This document shows, piece by piece, positions 32,550-39,980 of a DNA stretch of 63,850 bases (the stretch's first letter is position 1; each line of letters opens with the position of its first letter). Location of the stretch: NCBI GenBank assembly GCA_001436895.1, contig JQAY01000013.1, positions 1 through 63,850 on the forward strand. The letters are read 5' to 3'. A program made the position numbers and the translations under genes. Under the pieces are notes generated by a model, which saw only the letters and a list, made by a program, of their open reading frames with translations, was not told the origin of the DNA and made no database searches. Source of the DNA: Weissella confusa (lineage in GTDB: Bacteria > Bacillota > Bacilli > Lactobacillales > Lactobacillaceae).

Positions 32550-32574
32550 AGCTCGGAACACTACGTTCCGAGCT
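32550..32574 (-). terminator. LysM protein gene terminator
   Basis: A 10-bp perfect stem (AGCTCGGAAC / GTTCCGAGCT) with ACTAC loop, 8 bp after the stop, followed by TTTTTTG on the minus strand. Confidence 0.92.
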
Positions 32575-32581
32575 ATATATT

Positions 32582-33037
32582 TTATTCACTAACAACGATT
32601 GCTTCACCAGCTTGTAGGGCATTCATATTGACTGATGGATTGAGTGCCTGAAGTTGTGCCAATGTTAAACCATGTTGCTTCGCAATTGAATAAGCTGTTG
32701 CGCCTTGAGGAACGGTAATCGTCGTCCCTGTTGCGGCTGAACTGCTTGACTCAGCTTCGGTTTCACTAGCGGTCACTTCAGCTGAACTAGTGCCTGATTC
32801 CGCTTCATTACCAGTTTGCGCCTCTGATTCCGTTGTTGAACCATCCTCACTTGCTGATTTTTCTTGATCGCTCGAACTGCTTGAGGCCACCTTAGCTGTT
32901 TTTGTCGTTTCTCGTTGTGCCCCACCAGTTATACTATTCATCAAAACTGGTAGCGTGAAACCGACAACAAACAAAACAATGTAACCCAAAATTACGAGTA
33001 GCCAAAACTTTAATCGTCGTGGTTGCTTTGTTTCCAT
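32582..33037 (-). CDS. Membrane-anchored LysM-domain protein
   Basis: A 151-aa cell-surface protein. One N-terminal membrane segment (about residues 10-32) is followed by a Ser/Glu/Thr-rich linker (about 48-100) and a single C-terminal LysM motif (about 105-150, ATAYSIAKQHGLTLAQLQALNP). LysM binds peptidoglycan, so the protein probably tethers membrane to wall; no catalytic domain is present. AAGGAAA lies about 10 nt before the ATG. It lies between two terminators, just before the xyl genes, with no clear functional link to them. Confidence 0.88.
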   Translation of the reverse strand: METKQPRRLKFWLLVILGYIVLFVVGFTLPVLMNSITGGAQRETTKTAKVASSSSSDQEKSASEDGSTTESEAQTGNEAESGTSSAEVTASETEAESSSSAATGTTITVPQGATAYSIAKQHGLTLAQLQALNPSVNMNALQAGEAIVVSE

Positions 33038-33168
33038 GGTTAATATTTCCTTATTCTACTTAATTCTTAAATTCAGATTATCACTTAGTTTATGAAAAAA
33101 GAACAGTTCGTTGTTGGCAACAATGTTTTTTTAAACACTTTGGCCTTTTTGTGAACCGACAACAGAAA

Positions 33169-33201
33169 AGAGGACGACACATCACTGTATCGTCCCCCCT
33201 C
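33169..33201 (-). terminator. xylB terminator
   Basis: A stem GGACGA...TCGTCC, extended inwards by ACA/TGT after one mismatch, with TCAC loop, 9 bp past the xylB stop. Purine-rich left arm; TTTTCTGTTG follows on the minus strand. Confidence 0.75.
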
Positions 33202-33209
33202 ATTTTTAA

Positions 33210-34718
33210 TTACTTAGCTGAACGACGGAATGCCAACAACTCGTGTGAGATTTCAGCAGTTGCGCCGTAAACTTGCTTGTAGATAGCGTGGATTTCTGCG
33301 TAACGTGCAGCGCGATCTGCATCTGGCAAGTATTCCTTGTCAAATGAGTTCCATGCAGCAGCAGCGTCTTGAACAGTGTCGAACCAACCCAAACCAGTAG
33401 CAGCCAAGATTGCAGCACCCATTCCAGGTCCTTGCTCGTTCTTCAATGAAACAACCTTCTTGTTGAAGATGTCAGCTTGGATTTGCAACCACAATGGTGA
33501 CTTAGCACCACCACCGATGGCAACAACAGTATCGAAGTCAGTACCAGCTTCTTCGTAGATATCAAAGATGTCCTTGAATGAGAAGATAATTCCTTCCAAA
33601 ACTGAACGAACGAAGTCAGACTTCTTGTGCGTTCCGTCGATACCAGTCCATGAAGCACGGATGTCACCGTCAGCGTATGGCGTACGCTCACCTACCAAGT
33701 ATGGCGTGAACAACAAACCGTTAGCACCAACCGTTGACTTACCAGCTGATTCAACCATTGCCGTGAAGTCTTCATCAGCAGCAAACGTCTTCTTGAACCA
33801 TGACAAAGCGTATCCAGCGGCCAAAGTAACACCCATTGAGTAGAACTTGCCAGGGATAGCGTGGTTAAAGAAGTGAACCTTACCCTTGTAATCAGCATCT
33901 GCGTTGTCTTCGTACTTCAAAACAACACCTGACGTACCGATTGATGACATCACCATGTTAGGTTGCAAGATTGCAGATCCGATGGCACCAGCAGCGTTGT
34001 CGGCTGCACCACCGAATACCTTAGTATCAGTCGTCAAACCTGAGAAGGCAGCATACTTTGGTGAGATAGTACCAGCGAATTCTGGTCCTTCGATAATCTC
34101 AGGGAAGAATTCTGGCTTCAAACCAAAGGCTTCTTGAACTTCCTTTGACCAAGTGCGGTTAGCAACGTCCATTGCAACCGTACCAGCGGCGTCAGAAATT
34201 TCCATCGCCAACTTACCAGTCATACGGTAACGCACGTAATCCTTAGGCGTTACGAATGAAGCAGCTTGTGAGAAGATTTCTGGCTCGTTTTCCTTAACCC
34301 ACAAGATCTTTGGCAAAGTAAATCCTTCCAAAGCCTTGTTACGCGTGATATCGATGAATTCTTGACCCATCTTCTCAGCGATTTCCTTAGTTTGTGGCGT
34401 AGTACGTGTGTCGTTCCACAAGATTGCTGGACGCAAAACTTGGTTGTTGTCATCCAACAAAACCAAACCGTGCATTTGACCTGAGTATGAAATACCAGCA
34501 ATGTCTTCAGGCTTGATGCCGTCATCCAAAATCAAACGTACGATGGCTACAGTCGTACCGTTAACCCAATCTTCTGGGTTTTGCTCGCTGTATCCTGGCT
34601 TTGGTTGTGATAGTGGGTAATCATATGATTGTTGTGCAACGATGTTTCCTTGACGATCAACAGCTGAGATCTTAACTGATGACGTTCCTAGGTCAATACC
34701 CAATACGACTTCGCTCAT
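33210..34718 (-). CDS. xylB: Xylulokinase
   Basis: Phosphorylates D-xylulose to xylulose-5-phosphate, which feeds the phosphoketolase pathway of heterofermentative lactic acid bacteria. It has 502 aa (FGGY family): ATP-binding start [17 protein letters not shown] (residues 4-20), catalytic region GMHG in [13 protein letters not shown], and the C-terminal [15 protein letters not shown] motif. AGAGGAC precedes the ATG. It follows xylA after an unusual 271-bp hairpin-rich spacer. Codons are strongly biased, like xylA, suggesting high expression on pentose. Confidence 0.97.
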   Translation of the reverse strand: MSEVVLGIDLGTSSVKISAVDRQGNIVAQQSYDYPLSQPKPGYSEQNPEDWVNGTTVAIVRLILDDGIKPEDIAGISYSGQMHGLVLLDDNNQVLRPAILWNDTRTTPQTKEIAEKMGQEFIDITRNKALEGFTLPKILWVKENEPEIFSQAASFVTPKDYVRYRMTGKLAMEISDAAGTVAMDVANRTWSKEVQEAFGLKPEFFPEIIEGPEFAGTISPKYAAFSGLTTDTKVFGGAADNAAGAIGSAILQPNMVMSSIGTSGVVLKYEDNADADYKGKVHFFNHAIPGKFYSMGVTLAAGYALSWFKKTFAADEDFTAMVESAGKSTVGANGLLFTPYLVGERTPYADGDIRASWTGIDGTHKKSDFVRSVLEGIIFSFKDIFDIYEEAGTDFDTVVAIGGGAKSPLWLQIQADIFNKKVVSLKNEQGPGMGAAILAATGLGWFDTVQDAAAAWNSFDKEYLPDADRAARYAEIHAIYKQVYGATAEISHELLAFRRSAK

Positions 34719-34989
34719 GTTTATGTCCTCTTTCTTTGTTATGTATACAACGAGGGCTGGGCTAATTTAATGGCCCAGCCCTCGTCGCCGTAGGGATTGG
34801 CCCTACTGTTATGTTTGTTGCAATGTGAGCGTGAGATAGGCACTCACATCGCTTTTGTTGAGATTATTTTTGAGATTTTTTGAGATTGAGAGATGCTACA
34901 TCGACCATTATTTCAAAAGGAGTCGACGTGGCGGTGCTAATTTTGCATTAGCGTAAGCCTTTTCTTACCAGGAACCTATTCGGTTGGGA
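34719..34989 (-). other. Hairpin-rich xylA-xylB intercistronic region
   Basis: 271 bp with no open frame of note. Inverted repeats: GTAAG/CTTAC (34953-34968), GCTAAT/ATTAGC (34936-34952), an imperfect ATGTGAG/CTCACAT arm pair (about 34822-34850), GTAGGG/CCCTAC (about 34790-34806), and a 12-bp perfect stem CGAGGGCTGGGC/GCCCAGCCCTCG (34751-34784). None has a clear T-run, so they look like RNA stability or partial termination structures rather than a full stop. Confidence 0.65.
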
Positions 34990-36375
34990 TTACTTTGAGA
35001 AAGTTGAACCCAAAACTGAGTAGATGTAGTTGTTCAACGTAGCCTTGATAGCTTCCAAACGTCCTGATTGGATCGTTGAGAAGATCTCGTCGTTCGTCTT
35101 GTTCAAGATGTAAGCTTCGAAGTCAGCGAATGAAGCCTTGTCGTTTTCGAAGTCAGCACCGATACCTGAATCGAATGATGAGTAACGCTCCTTGTAGATG
35201 TTCTCCAAGAAGTTGTCTTCGATCATCTTCATAGCAACACGGAATCCAGCAGCGTAAACGTCCATACCGGCCATGTGTGCGTAGAACAAGTCATCCATCT
35301 TGAATGAAGCACGGCGAACCTTTGAGTCAAAGTTCAAACCACCAGTTGGCAATCCACCGTTCTTGATGAACTCGTACATAACCAAAGTAGCTTCGTAGAT
35401 GTCGTTAGGGAATTCGTCGATGTCCCAACCAGTTTGCTTGTCACCCATGTTGGCGTCCAATGAACCCAACATACCAGCTTCACGTGCAAAACGTGCTTCG
35501 TGCTCGTAAGTGTGACCAGCCAAGTAAGCGTGGTTACCTTCCAAGTTCAACTTGAAGTCGTTTTCCAAACCGTACGTCTTCAAGAAGGCGATAGTAGTTT
35601 GTACGTCAGTGTCGTATTGGTGAGCAGTTGGCTCCTTTGGCTTAGGCTCCAACAAGAATTGACCAGTGTAGCCAATTTCGTTAGCGTACAACTTAGCCAA
35701 CTTGAAGAACTTAGCGATGTGGTCCAACTCACGCTTCGTGTCAGTGTTCAACAATGACTCGTAACCTTCACGACCACCCCAGAATACGTATGATTCTGAG
35801 TTCAAACGCTTAGCGATTTCCAATGAGTGCTTAACTTGTGCTGCTGCGTAAGCAAATACGTCAGCAAATGGCGTAGTAGCTCCACCAGCCATGAAACGCT
35901 TGTTAGTAAACAATGATGAAGTGTTCCACAACAACTTCTTGCCAGTTTCCTTCATCTTTTCTTCGATGCGGTCAACAACGGCGTCCAAGTTAGCGTTCGT
36001 CTCTGCCAAAGTGTTACCTTCAGGAGCCAAGTCACGATCGTGGAATGCGAAGTATTCAACACCCAACTTGTCCATGAACTCGAACATGTAGTCAACCTTA
36101 GCGATTGCGTGGTCCAAGTCAGTCATGTCGTCAACACCGTTAACGTCCCATGGACGCTCGGCAGTACCTTCACCAAATGGATCAACCATGCGTTGGTCCA
36201 TCGTGTGCCAGTAAGCAACTGAGAACTTCATCCAGTCCTTCATCGTCTTAGTCTCACCGTTGATAGTGAAAACCTCTTCTGGGTTGTAGAAGTTGTATCC
36301 CTTTGATGCTTCAAAGTTCAATCCCTTTGCTCCGCCGATAAATTCTACCTTAGGAAAGTCGAACAATTCTGACAT
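34990..36375 (-). CDS. xylA: Xylose isomerase
   Basis: Converts D-xylose to D-xylulose. It has 461 aa, class II size. Active-site segments are visible: [12 protein letters not shown] with the catalytic His (near residue 100), [11 protein letters not shown], and [15 protein letters not shown] with metal ligands. The open frame extends to 36453, but GGAGGATG 7-8 nt before the ATG at 36375 ([12 protein letters not shown]) fixes the start. Promoter, XylR operator and cre site are all recognisable upstream. First gene of xylAB; xylR lies upstream in the same direction but behind its own terminator. Confidence 0.97.
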   Translation of the reverse strand: MSELFDFPKVEFIGGAKGLNFEASKGYNFYNPEEVFTINGETKTMKDWMKFSVAYWHTMDQRMVDPFGEGTAERPWDVNGVDDMTDLDHAIAKVDYMFEFMDKLGVEYFAFHDRDLAPEGNTLAETNANLDAVVDRIEEKMKETGKKLLWNTSSLFTNKRFMAGGATTPFADVFAYAAAQVKHSLEIAKRLNSESYVFWGGREGYESLLNTDTKRELDHIAKFFKLAKLYANEIGYTGQFLLEPKPKEPTAHQYDTDVQTTIAFLKTYGLENDFKLNLEGNHAYLAGHTYEHEARFAREAGMLGSLDANMGDKQTGWDIDEFPNDIYEATLVMYEFIKNGGLPTGGLNFDSKVRRASFKMDDLFYAHMAGMDVYAAGFRVAMKMIEDNFLENIYKERYSSFDSGIGADFENDKASFADFEAYILNKTNDEIFSTIQSGRLEAIKATLNNYIYSVLGSTFSK

Positions 36376-36417
36376 TATGTCATCCTCCAAAATTCTTAAA
36401 TCATCTGTTTTAATCAT

Positions 36418-36435
36418 CAAAGCCGGTTGGCTTTG
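36418..36435 (-). promoter_or_regulatory. Leader hairpin of xylA mRNA
   Basis: CAAAGCC-AACC-GGCTTTG (minus strand) is a perfect 7-bp stem directly adjoining the XylR operator, within the xylA 5' leader. No T-run. Confidence 0.55.
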
Positions 36436-36462
36436 GTTAGTTGGTTTAAGCAATCAACTAAC
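36436..36462. promoter_or_regulatory. XylR operator (xylO) of xylA
   Basis: GTTAGTTG...CAACTAAC is a perfect 8-bp inverted repeat with an 11-nt spacer. It begins about 12 bp downstream of the xylA -10 box, a roadblock position. The GTTAGTT/AACTAAC half-sites recur at the two xylan genes. Confidence 0.8.
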
Positions 36463-36473
36463 TTACGAGATTT

Positions 36474-36502
36474 ATTATAGGGTACCTATTCACAGAATGC
36501 AA
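36474..36502 (-). promoter_or_regulatory. xylA promoter
   Basis: Minus strand: -35 TTGCAT (36497-36502), 17-nt spacer, -10 TATAAT (36474-36479). Confidence 0.85.
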
Positions 36503-36512
36503 GCGTTTGTAT
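36497..36512. promoter_or_regulatory. cre (CcpA) site over xylA -35 box
   Basis: Minus strand ATACAAACGCTTGCAT fits WTGNAANCGNWNNCWW except one position. It overlaps the -35 hexamer, so CcpA binding would exclude RNA polymerase. Confidence 0.72.
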
Positions 36513-36548
36513 GTGATTAATTTCGCAATTCGTTCAAAAACATAGAAA

Positions 36549-36570
36549 AAACGCCTAAACATAGGCGTTT
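36549..36570 (-). terminator. xylR terminator
   Basis: A 9-bp perfect stem (AAACGCCTA / TAGGCGTTT) with AACA loop followed by TTTTTC on the minus strand. It lies 66 bp past the xylR stop. Confidence 0.88.
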
Positions 36571-36635
36571 AGACGTTTAAAATTATAAAAACTCTAATTT
36601 TTGAATACGCTTTCATTAGCGCATTTGTGCAATTT

Positions 36636-37859
36636 TTACAACCAATTAGACTCGGCTGCGTCTTCTTCTTCGAGCGCGAAGTTTAACTCGTAACCCATCA
36701 TATCCAGCAAAGTACGCGTTACCAAGGCAACACCACCAGAAAGCGTGGCACGGTTAACTGACTTCTTAGCAAAGTACAAAGGCGTTTCCGATTCAGGTTC
36801 GATCTTGCGATACGTCTCTAATAGGTAATCAAGCAACTCAGGTGTACCAGCAATGAAGCGCGAATGAACAAACACTGCTTCCGGCGCTGCGTACTGTGCC
36901 AAGTTATAAATTGTGCGACAGATTGCATGGACCCATTCATCAATCAATGATTTTGCATCCGCATCGCCACCCATATATAAGGAAAGAAAATCTTCGCGAG
37001 TAATTTCTTCTTGGCCTTTTAATGAAGCTAAGCGACTAAGCATCGCATCTTCAGCGTATAAATCTTCTATATGAATAGTATCGTCAAAATCACCCTTAGC
37101 CAGTTGATCGTTGTTCAATACAACCTGACGACCAATTTCTCCCGCTTCACCATGTAGCCCACGGAACAAACGACCATTTTGGATAATTCCAGCACCGATA
37201 CCGTTGTGGATATTAACAACAGTAAAGTTTTGGAATATTTCGTCTGAATCATAGTCATGATAGTCACGCAAGTAGATGGCAGCCAAGTTGGCTTCGTTTT
37301 CTAATATAACAGGTACGTGTAGTGCCTCTTCCAAATCCTTGGCCAAGTCTTCATTTACTAATTCCGTATGGAACGGCGTGTAGCGTACCTTGTTATCTTC
37401 GACAACACCGTGGATGGCAACCCCAATCCCGATTAATCCATGATCCGTTTGCATATCACCTAACTGTGCAATATATGAAAGCATCGCACGCTTGTAATCA
37501 GCATAGCGCATCCCAAGCACAGTCATTTGGCCACGAGAAATAACTTCACCAGTAATACGGGCCACCAAGTAGCGTAGATGATTGCGTCCCAAGTCAAATG
37601 AAACAATGTAGCCATAGTGACGATTAAAGCGAATCAATTTTGGCTTACGTCCACCAGCCTTTGAAACGGTTCCTTCACCTAATTCTTCTATATATCCATC
37701 CGCTTCGACGTCACGATAAATCGTCGTGACCGTCGATTTATGTAAAGCAATCTGTTCTGCAATTTCACTACGCGACGTTTGCTGCGCATTAAACAACGCT
37801 TGCAGCATCAGTTTACGGTTCGTATCACGCATCGCATCTTGGTCTACTTTAGAAACCAT
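36636..37859 (-). CDS. xylR: ROK-family xylose repressor
   Basis: Controls xylose genes by binding GTTAGTT/AACTAAC-type operators and releasing on xylose, as in bacilli and lactobacilli. It has 407 aa. An N-terminal winged helix (about 15-65, SRSEIAEQIALHKSTVTTIYRDVE) precedes a ROK sugar-binding domain with GLHGEAGEIG (about 235-244). The zinc cysteines of ROK kinases are absent, as usual for XylR repressors. GGAGGAG lies 6 nt before the ATG. It sits between xylA (same strand) and the divergent xyloside transporter gene; the three operators found nearby are its obvious targets. Confidence 0.95.
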   Translation of the reverse strand: MVSKVDQDAMRDTNRKLMLQALFNAQQTSRSEIAEQIALHKSTVTTIYRDVEADGYIEELGEGTVSKAGGRKPKLIRFNRHYGYIVSFDLGRNHLRYLVARITGEVISRGQMTVLGMRYADYKRAMLSYIAQLGDMQTDHGLIGIGVAIHGVVEDNKVRYTPFHTELVNEDLAKDLEEALHVPVILENEANLAAIYLRDYHDYDSDEIFQNFTVVNIHNGIGAGIIQNGRLFRGLHGEAGEIGRQVVLNNDQLAKGDFDDTIHIEDLYAEDAMLSRLASLKGQEEITREDFLSLYMGGDADAKSLIDEWVHAICRTIYNLAQYAAPEAVFVHSRFIAGTPELLDYLLETYRKIEPESETPLYFAKKSVNRATLSGGVALVTRTLLDMMGYELNFALEEEDAAESNWL

Positions 37860-38050
37860 TCTTTCTCCTCCATATTATAGGTAGTTATTTTATTTTTGGC
37901 CTATCCCTATCACCAAATTAATCTTCATTTCACACTCAAGTATTCATTCTACCGAAAAAGCGGTCGTTTGTACGGTTAATTTCTTAATATGTCCGAATTA
38001 TGTAGACATTCCCAATACCGGGACGGATAAATGAACAAAAGTGGCATAGT

Positions 38051-38063
38051 TTGTGAATATTTT
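38051..38063 (+). promoter_or_regulatory. Conserved AT-rich box upstream of xynP promoter
   Basis: TTGTGAATATTTT, 26 nt upstream of the -35 hexamer. The identical 13-mer lies exactly 26 nt upstream of the xynB -35. It may be an UP element or activator site. Confidence 0.55.
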
Positions 38064-38071
38064 ATCACACA

Positions 38072-38094
38072 GTTAGTTGCGTTGCTAAACTAAC
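38072..38094. promoter_or_regulatory. XylR operator (xylO) of xynP
   Basis: GTTAGTT-9 nt-AACTAAC, perfect 7-bp inverted repeat overlapping the -35 and spacer of the promoter. Confidence 0.82.
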
Positions 38095-38105
38095 CATGTT
38101 ATTAT
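38077..38105 (+). promoter_or_regulatory. xynP promoter
   Basis: -35 TTGCGT (38077-38082), 17 nt, -10 TATTAT (38100-38105), within and next to the XylR operator. Confidence 0.7.
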
Positions 38106-38122
38106 TACTATGCAAAAGGAAA

Positions 38123-38136
38123 TGATAACGTTTTCA
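38123..38136. promoter_or_regulatory. cre (CcpA) site of xynP
   Basis: Minus strand TGAAAACGTTATCA matches TGWAANCGNTNWCA fully, 17 bp after the -10 box, a downstream roadblock position. Confidence 0.82.
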
Positions 38137-38218
38137 AGGAAAAGCTCACGATTACACATATTTTCATTTCCCCTTTTGACAAACATCTCTCTCACACATT
38201 TTTAAGGAGTTATTCGTT

Positions 38219-39664
38219 ATGGATGCAAACGTAAAGAACGACGAGTTTGCAAAGCTTTCAATGATGGATCGAATCTCTTACGGTTTGGGTGATTTCGCTC
38301 AAAACTTGATTTTCGGTACTGTCGGCGGATTCTTGCTATTCTATTTGACAACTGTTGACGGTTTGTCTTCAGCTACTGGTGCAATCATTTTCACGATTGT
38401 TCGTTGGGTTAATGTTTTCTGGGATCCTTGGGTTGGTACGACGGTTGACCGTCGTAACCCAAAGGGTGGCAAGTACCTACCATACATCCGAAACTTCGGT
38501 ATCCCATTGGTTATCTTGGCTGCAATGCTATTCTTGCCAGTTGGACAATGGTTCCCAGCACTTAAGGTGCCATATGCCTTCTTGTCATACTTGGCAACGG
38601 CTATGATTTACTCATTCGTTAACATCCCATACGGTTCATTGAACGCTTCATTGACGCGTGATAACGATGAAATCGCTAAGTTGACGACGGTTCGTATGAT
38701 GTTGGCTAACACGGCCAACTTGTTGGTTTACACATTCTTCCCTATCTTCGTGCAATTGGCTACGTCAGTTGGTCGCGAATCAAAGGATATCGGAATGTTT
38801 GGTATTCACTTGAACTTGGGTAACTATGCTTCACCACAATCAGCTGGTTCATGGTTTAAGGTTTATGCCGTATACATGATTATCGGATTCTTGGCTTTGA
38901 TGGTTACTTACTCAAAGACAAAGGAACGCGTTTTGCCAGACAAGTCAGAACCACAAGTTAAGTTCTCAGACTTGTTTGCTGAATTGAAGCGTAACAAGCC
39001 TTTGCAAATTTTGGGTGGATTCTTCTTGGTTGGATTTACGTTCAACTTCCTTGGATCAACTGCATGGCCATTCTTCTTGCAATACAACATCGGCCACTCA
39101 GAATGGAACGGTTCAATCTCATTGATTGGTTCAATTCCTGGAATCCTTTTGGTTTCACTTTGGCCCGTATTCCGCAAGATGTTCGGTAAGAAGGGATTCT
39201 TCTACTTCTTCCTTATCTTGTTCTCAGCTGGATCACTTGTTTTGTGGTGGTGGACTAAGAACCCAGACAACATCGCCTTCGGTTACATTGGTCGTTTCCT
39301 ACAACAATGGGGATTGACTTCAGCAACTGGATTCATGTGGGCTTTGGTTCCTGAAGTTGTTTCATACGGTGAGTACACGTCAGGTAAGCGTGTTGCTGGT
39401 ATCATCAACGCCGTGATGGGATTGTTCTTCAAGATTGGTTTGGCTTTGGGTGGTATCTTGCCAGCCTTCATCAACTCATTCACTGGATTCAACGGAACAA
39501 AGGCAACGCAATCTGCTTCAGCTTTGATGGGATTGCAATGGTCACTTGTTTGGTTGCCAATTATCATGGCTGTCTTGGCTGCTATCATTATCAAGATTTA
39601 CCCATTGACTGACGATAAGGTCTTTGAGATGAACCGCGAAATTGAAGCACGTCGTAACAAGTAA
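38219..39664 (+). CDS. xynP: GPH-family xyloside/xylo-oligosaccharide symporter
   Basis: A 481-aa secondary transporter of the glycoside-pentoside-hexuronide:cation family with about 12 membrane segments. The start ISYGLGDFAQNLIFGTVGGFLLFY is typical of the XylP/XynP group that imports xylobiose and other xylosides. AAGGAG is 10 nt before the ATG. Followed by a strong terminator and then the GH43 beta-xylosidase gene under a nearly identical promoter, so uptake and hydrolysis of xylo-oligosaccharides are co-regulated by XylR and CcpA though not co-transcribed. Codon use is highly biased toward TCA, GTT, GGT and AAC. Exact substrate length is not readable. Confidence 0.92.
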   Translation: MDANVKNDEFAKLSMMDRISYGLGDFAQNLIFGTVGGFLLFYLTTVDGLSSATGAIIFTIVRWVNVFWDPWVGTTVDRRNPKGGKYLPYIRNFGIPLVILAAMLFLPVGQWFPALKVPYAFLSYLATAMIYSFVNIPYGSLNASLTRDNDEIAKLTTVRMMLANTANLLVYTFFPIFVQLATSVGRESKDIGMFGIHLNLGNYASPQSAGSWFKVYAVYMIIGFLALMVTYSKTKERVLPDKSEPQVKFSDLFAELKRNKPLQILGGFFLVGFTFNFLGSTAWPFFLQYNIGHSEWNGSISLIGSIPGILLVSLWPVFRKMFGKKGFFYFFLILFSAGSLVLWWWTKNPDNIAFGYIGRFLQQWGLTSATGFMWALVPEVVSYGEYTSGKRVAGIINAVMGLFFKIGLALGGILPAFINSFTGFNGTKATQSASALMGLQWSLVWLPIIMAVLAAIIIKIYPLTDDKVFEMNREIEARRNK

Positions 39665-39682
39665 TTTGTAAAAACATTTCAC

Positions 39683-39714
39683 GAAAAGCCGTTAACCTCA
39701 GGGTTAACGGCTTT
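39683..39714 (+). terminator. xynP terminator
   Basis: A 14-bp perfect stem (AAAAGCCGTTAACC / GGTTAACGGCTTTT) with TCAG loop and a six-T run. Confidence 0.95.
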
Positions 39715-39733
39715 TTTGGTACTTATGCCATTC

Positions 39734-39746
39734 TTGTGAATATTTT
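39734..39746 (+). promoter_or_regulatory. Conserved AT-rich box upstream of xynB promoter
   Basis: TTGTGAATATTTT, identical to 38051-38063 and at the same 26-nt distance from its -35. Confidence 0.55.
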
Positions 39747-39754
39747 TTCAAGTG

Positions 39755-39777
39755 GTTGGTTGTCTAAACAAACTAAC
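39755..39777. promoter_or_regulatory. XylR operator (xylO) of xynB
   Basis: GTTGGTT-9 nt-AACTAAC: same architecture as the xynP operator with one mismatch in the left arm. Confidence 0.78.
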
Positions 39778-39788
39778 TGTGTTATATT
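39760..39788 (+). promoter_or_regulatory. xynB promoter
   Basis: -35 TTGTCT (39760-39765), 17 nt, -10 TATATT (39783-39788). Confidence 0.75.
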
Positions 39789-39804
39789 ATGTGTACACAG
39801 TAAA

Positions 39805-39818
39805 TGGTAACGTTTTCA
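39805..39818. promoter_or_regulatory. cre (CcpA) site of xynB
   Basis: Minus strand TGAAAACGTTACCA fits cre with one weak position; 16 bp after the -10 box, as in xynP. Confidence 0.75.
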
Positions 39819-39854
39819 CGGAGTTGTTCAGACATTAACATTATCGTTAAAGTC

Positions 39855-39899
39855 CGCTGTATAAAAGGGTTAATCAGTGATTGAAACTTTTATACAGCG
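39855..39899 (+). promoter_or_regulatory. Long leader hairpin of xynB mRNA
   Basis: CGCTGTATAAAAG (39855-39867) and CTTTTATACAGCG (39887-39899) form a 13-bp perfect stem with a 19-nt loop in the 5' leader, about 65 nt before the ribosome binding site. No T-run follows, so it is not a standard terminator. Confidence 0.7.
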
Positions 39900-39980
39900 C
39901 ATCTCACGAACTGCGTTGCTGCCCGACTCTCACACGTATCGGGACACATACACACTATATCTCACAAGGAGCATCTCACA

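Larger units (their letters stand above)
37860..38218. other. xylR-xynP divergent control region
   Basis: 359 bp without a gene. The right half holds the transporter promoter with its XylR operator, cre box and AT-rich upstream box (listed separately). In the left half a TATAAT lies about 15 bp before the xylR ribosome binding site without a convincing -35, so the xylR promoter is uncertain. Nothing else recognisable. Confidence 0.6.

Noticed and set aside
36636-37859. XylR as a sugar kinase of the ROK family
   Set aside because: An N-terminal winged helix is present and matching operators lie at xylA, xynP and xynB, so it is a repressor.
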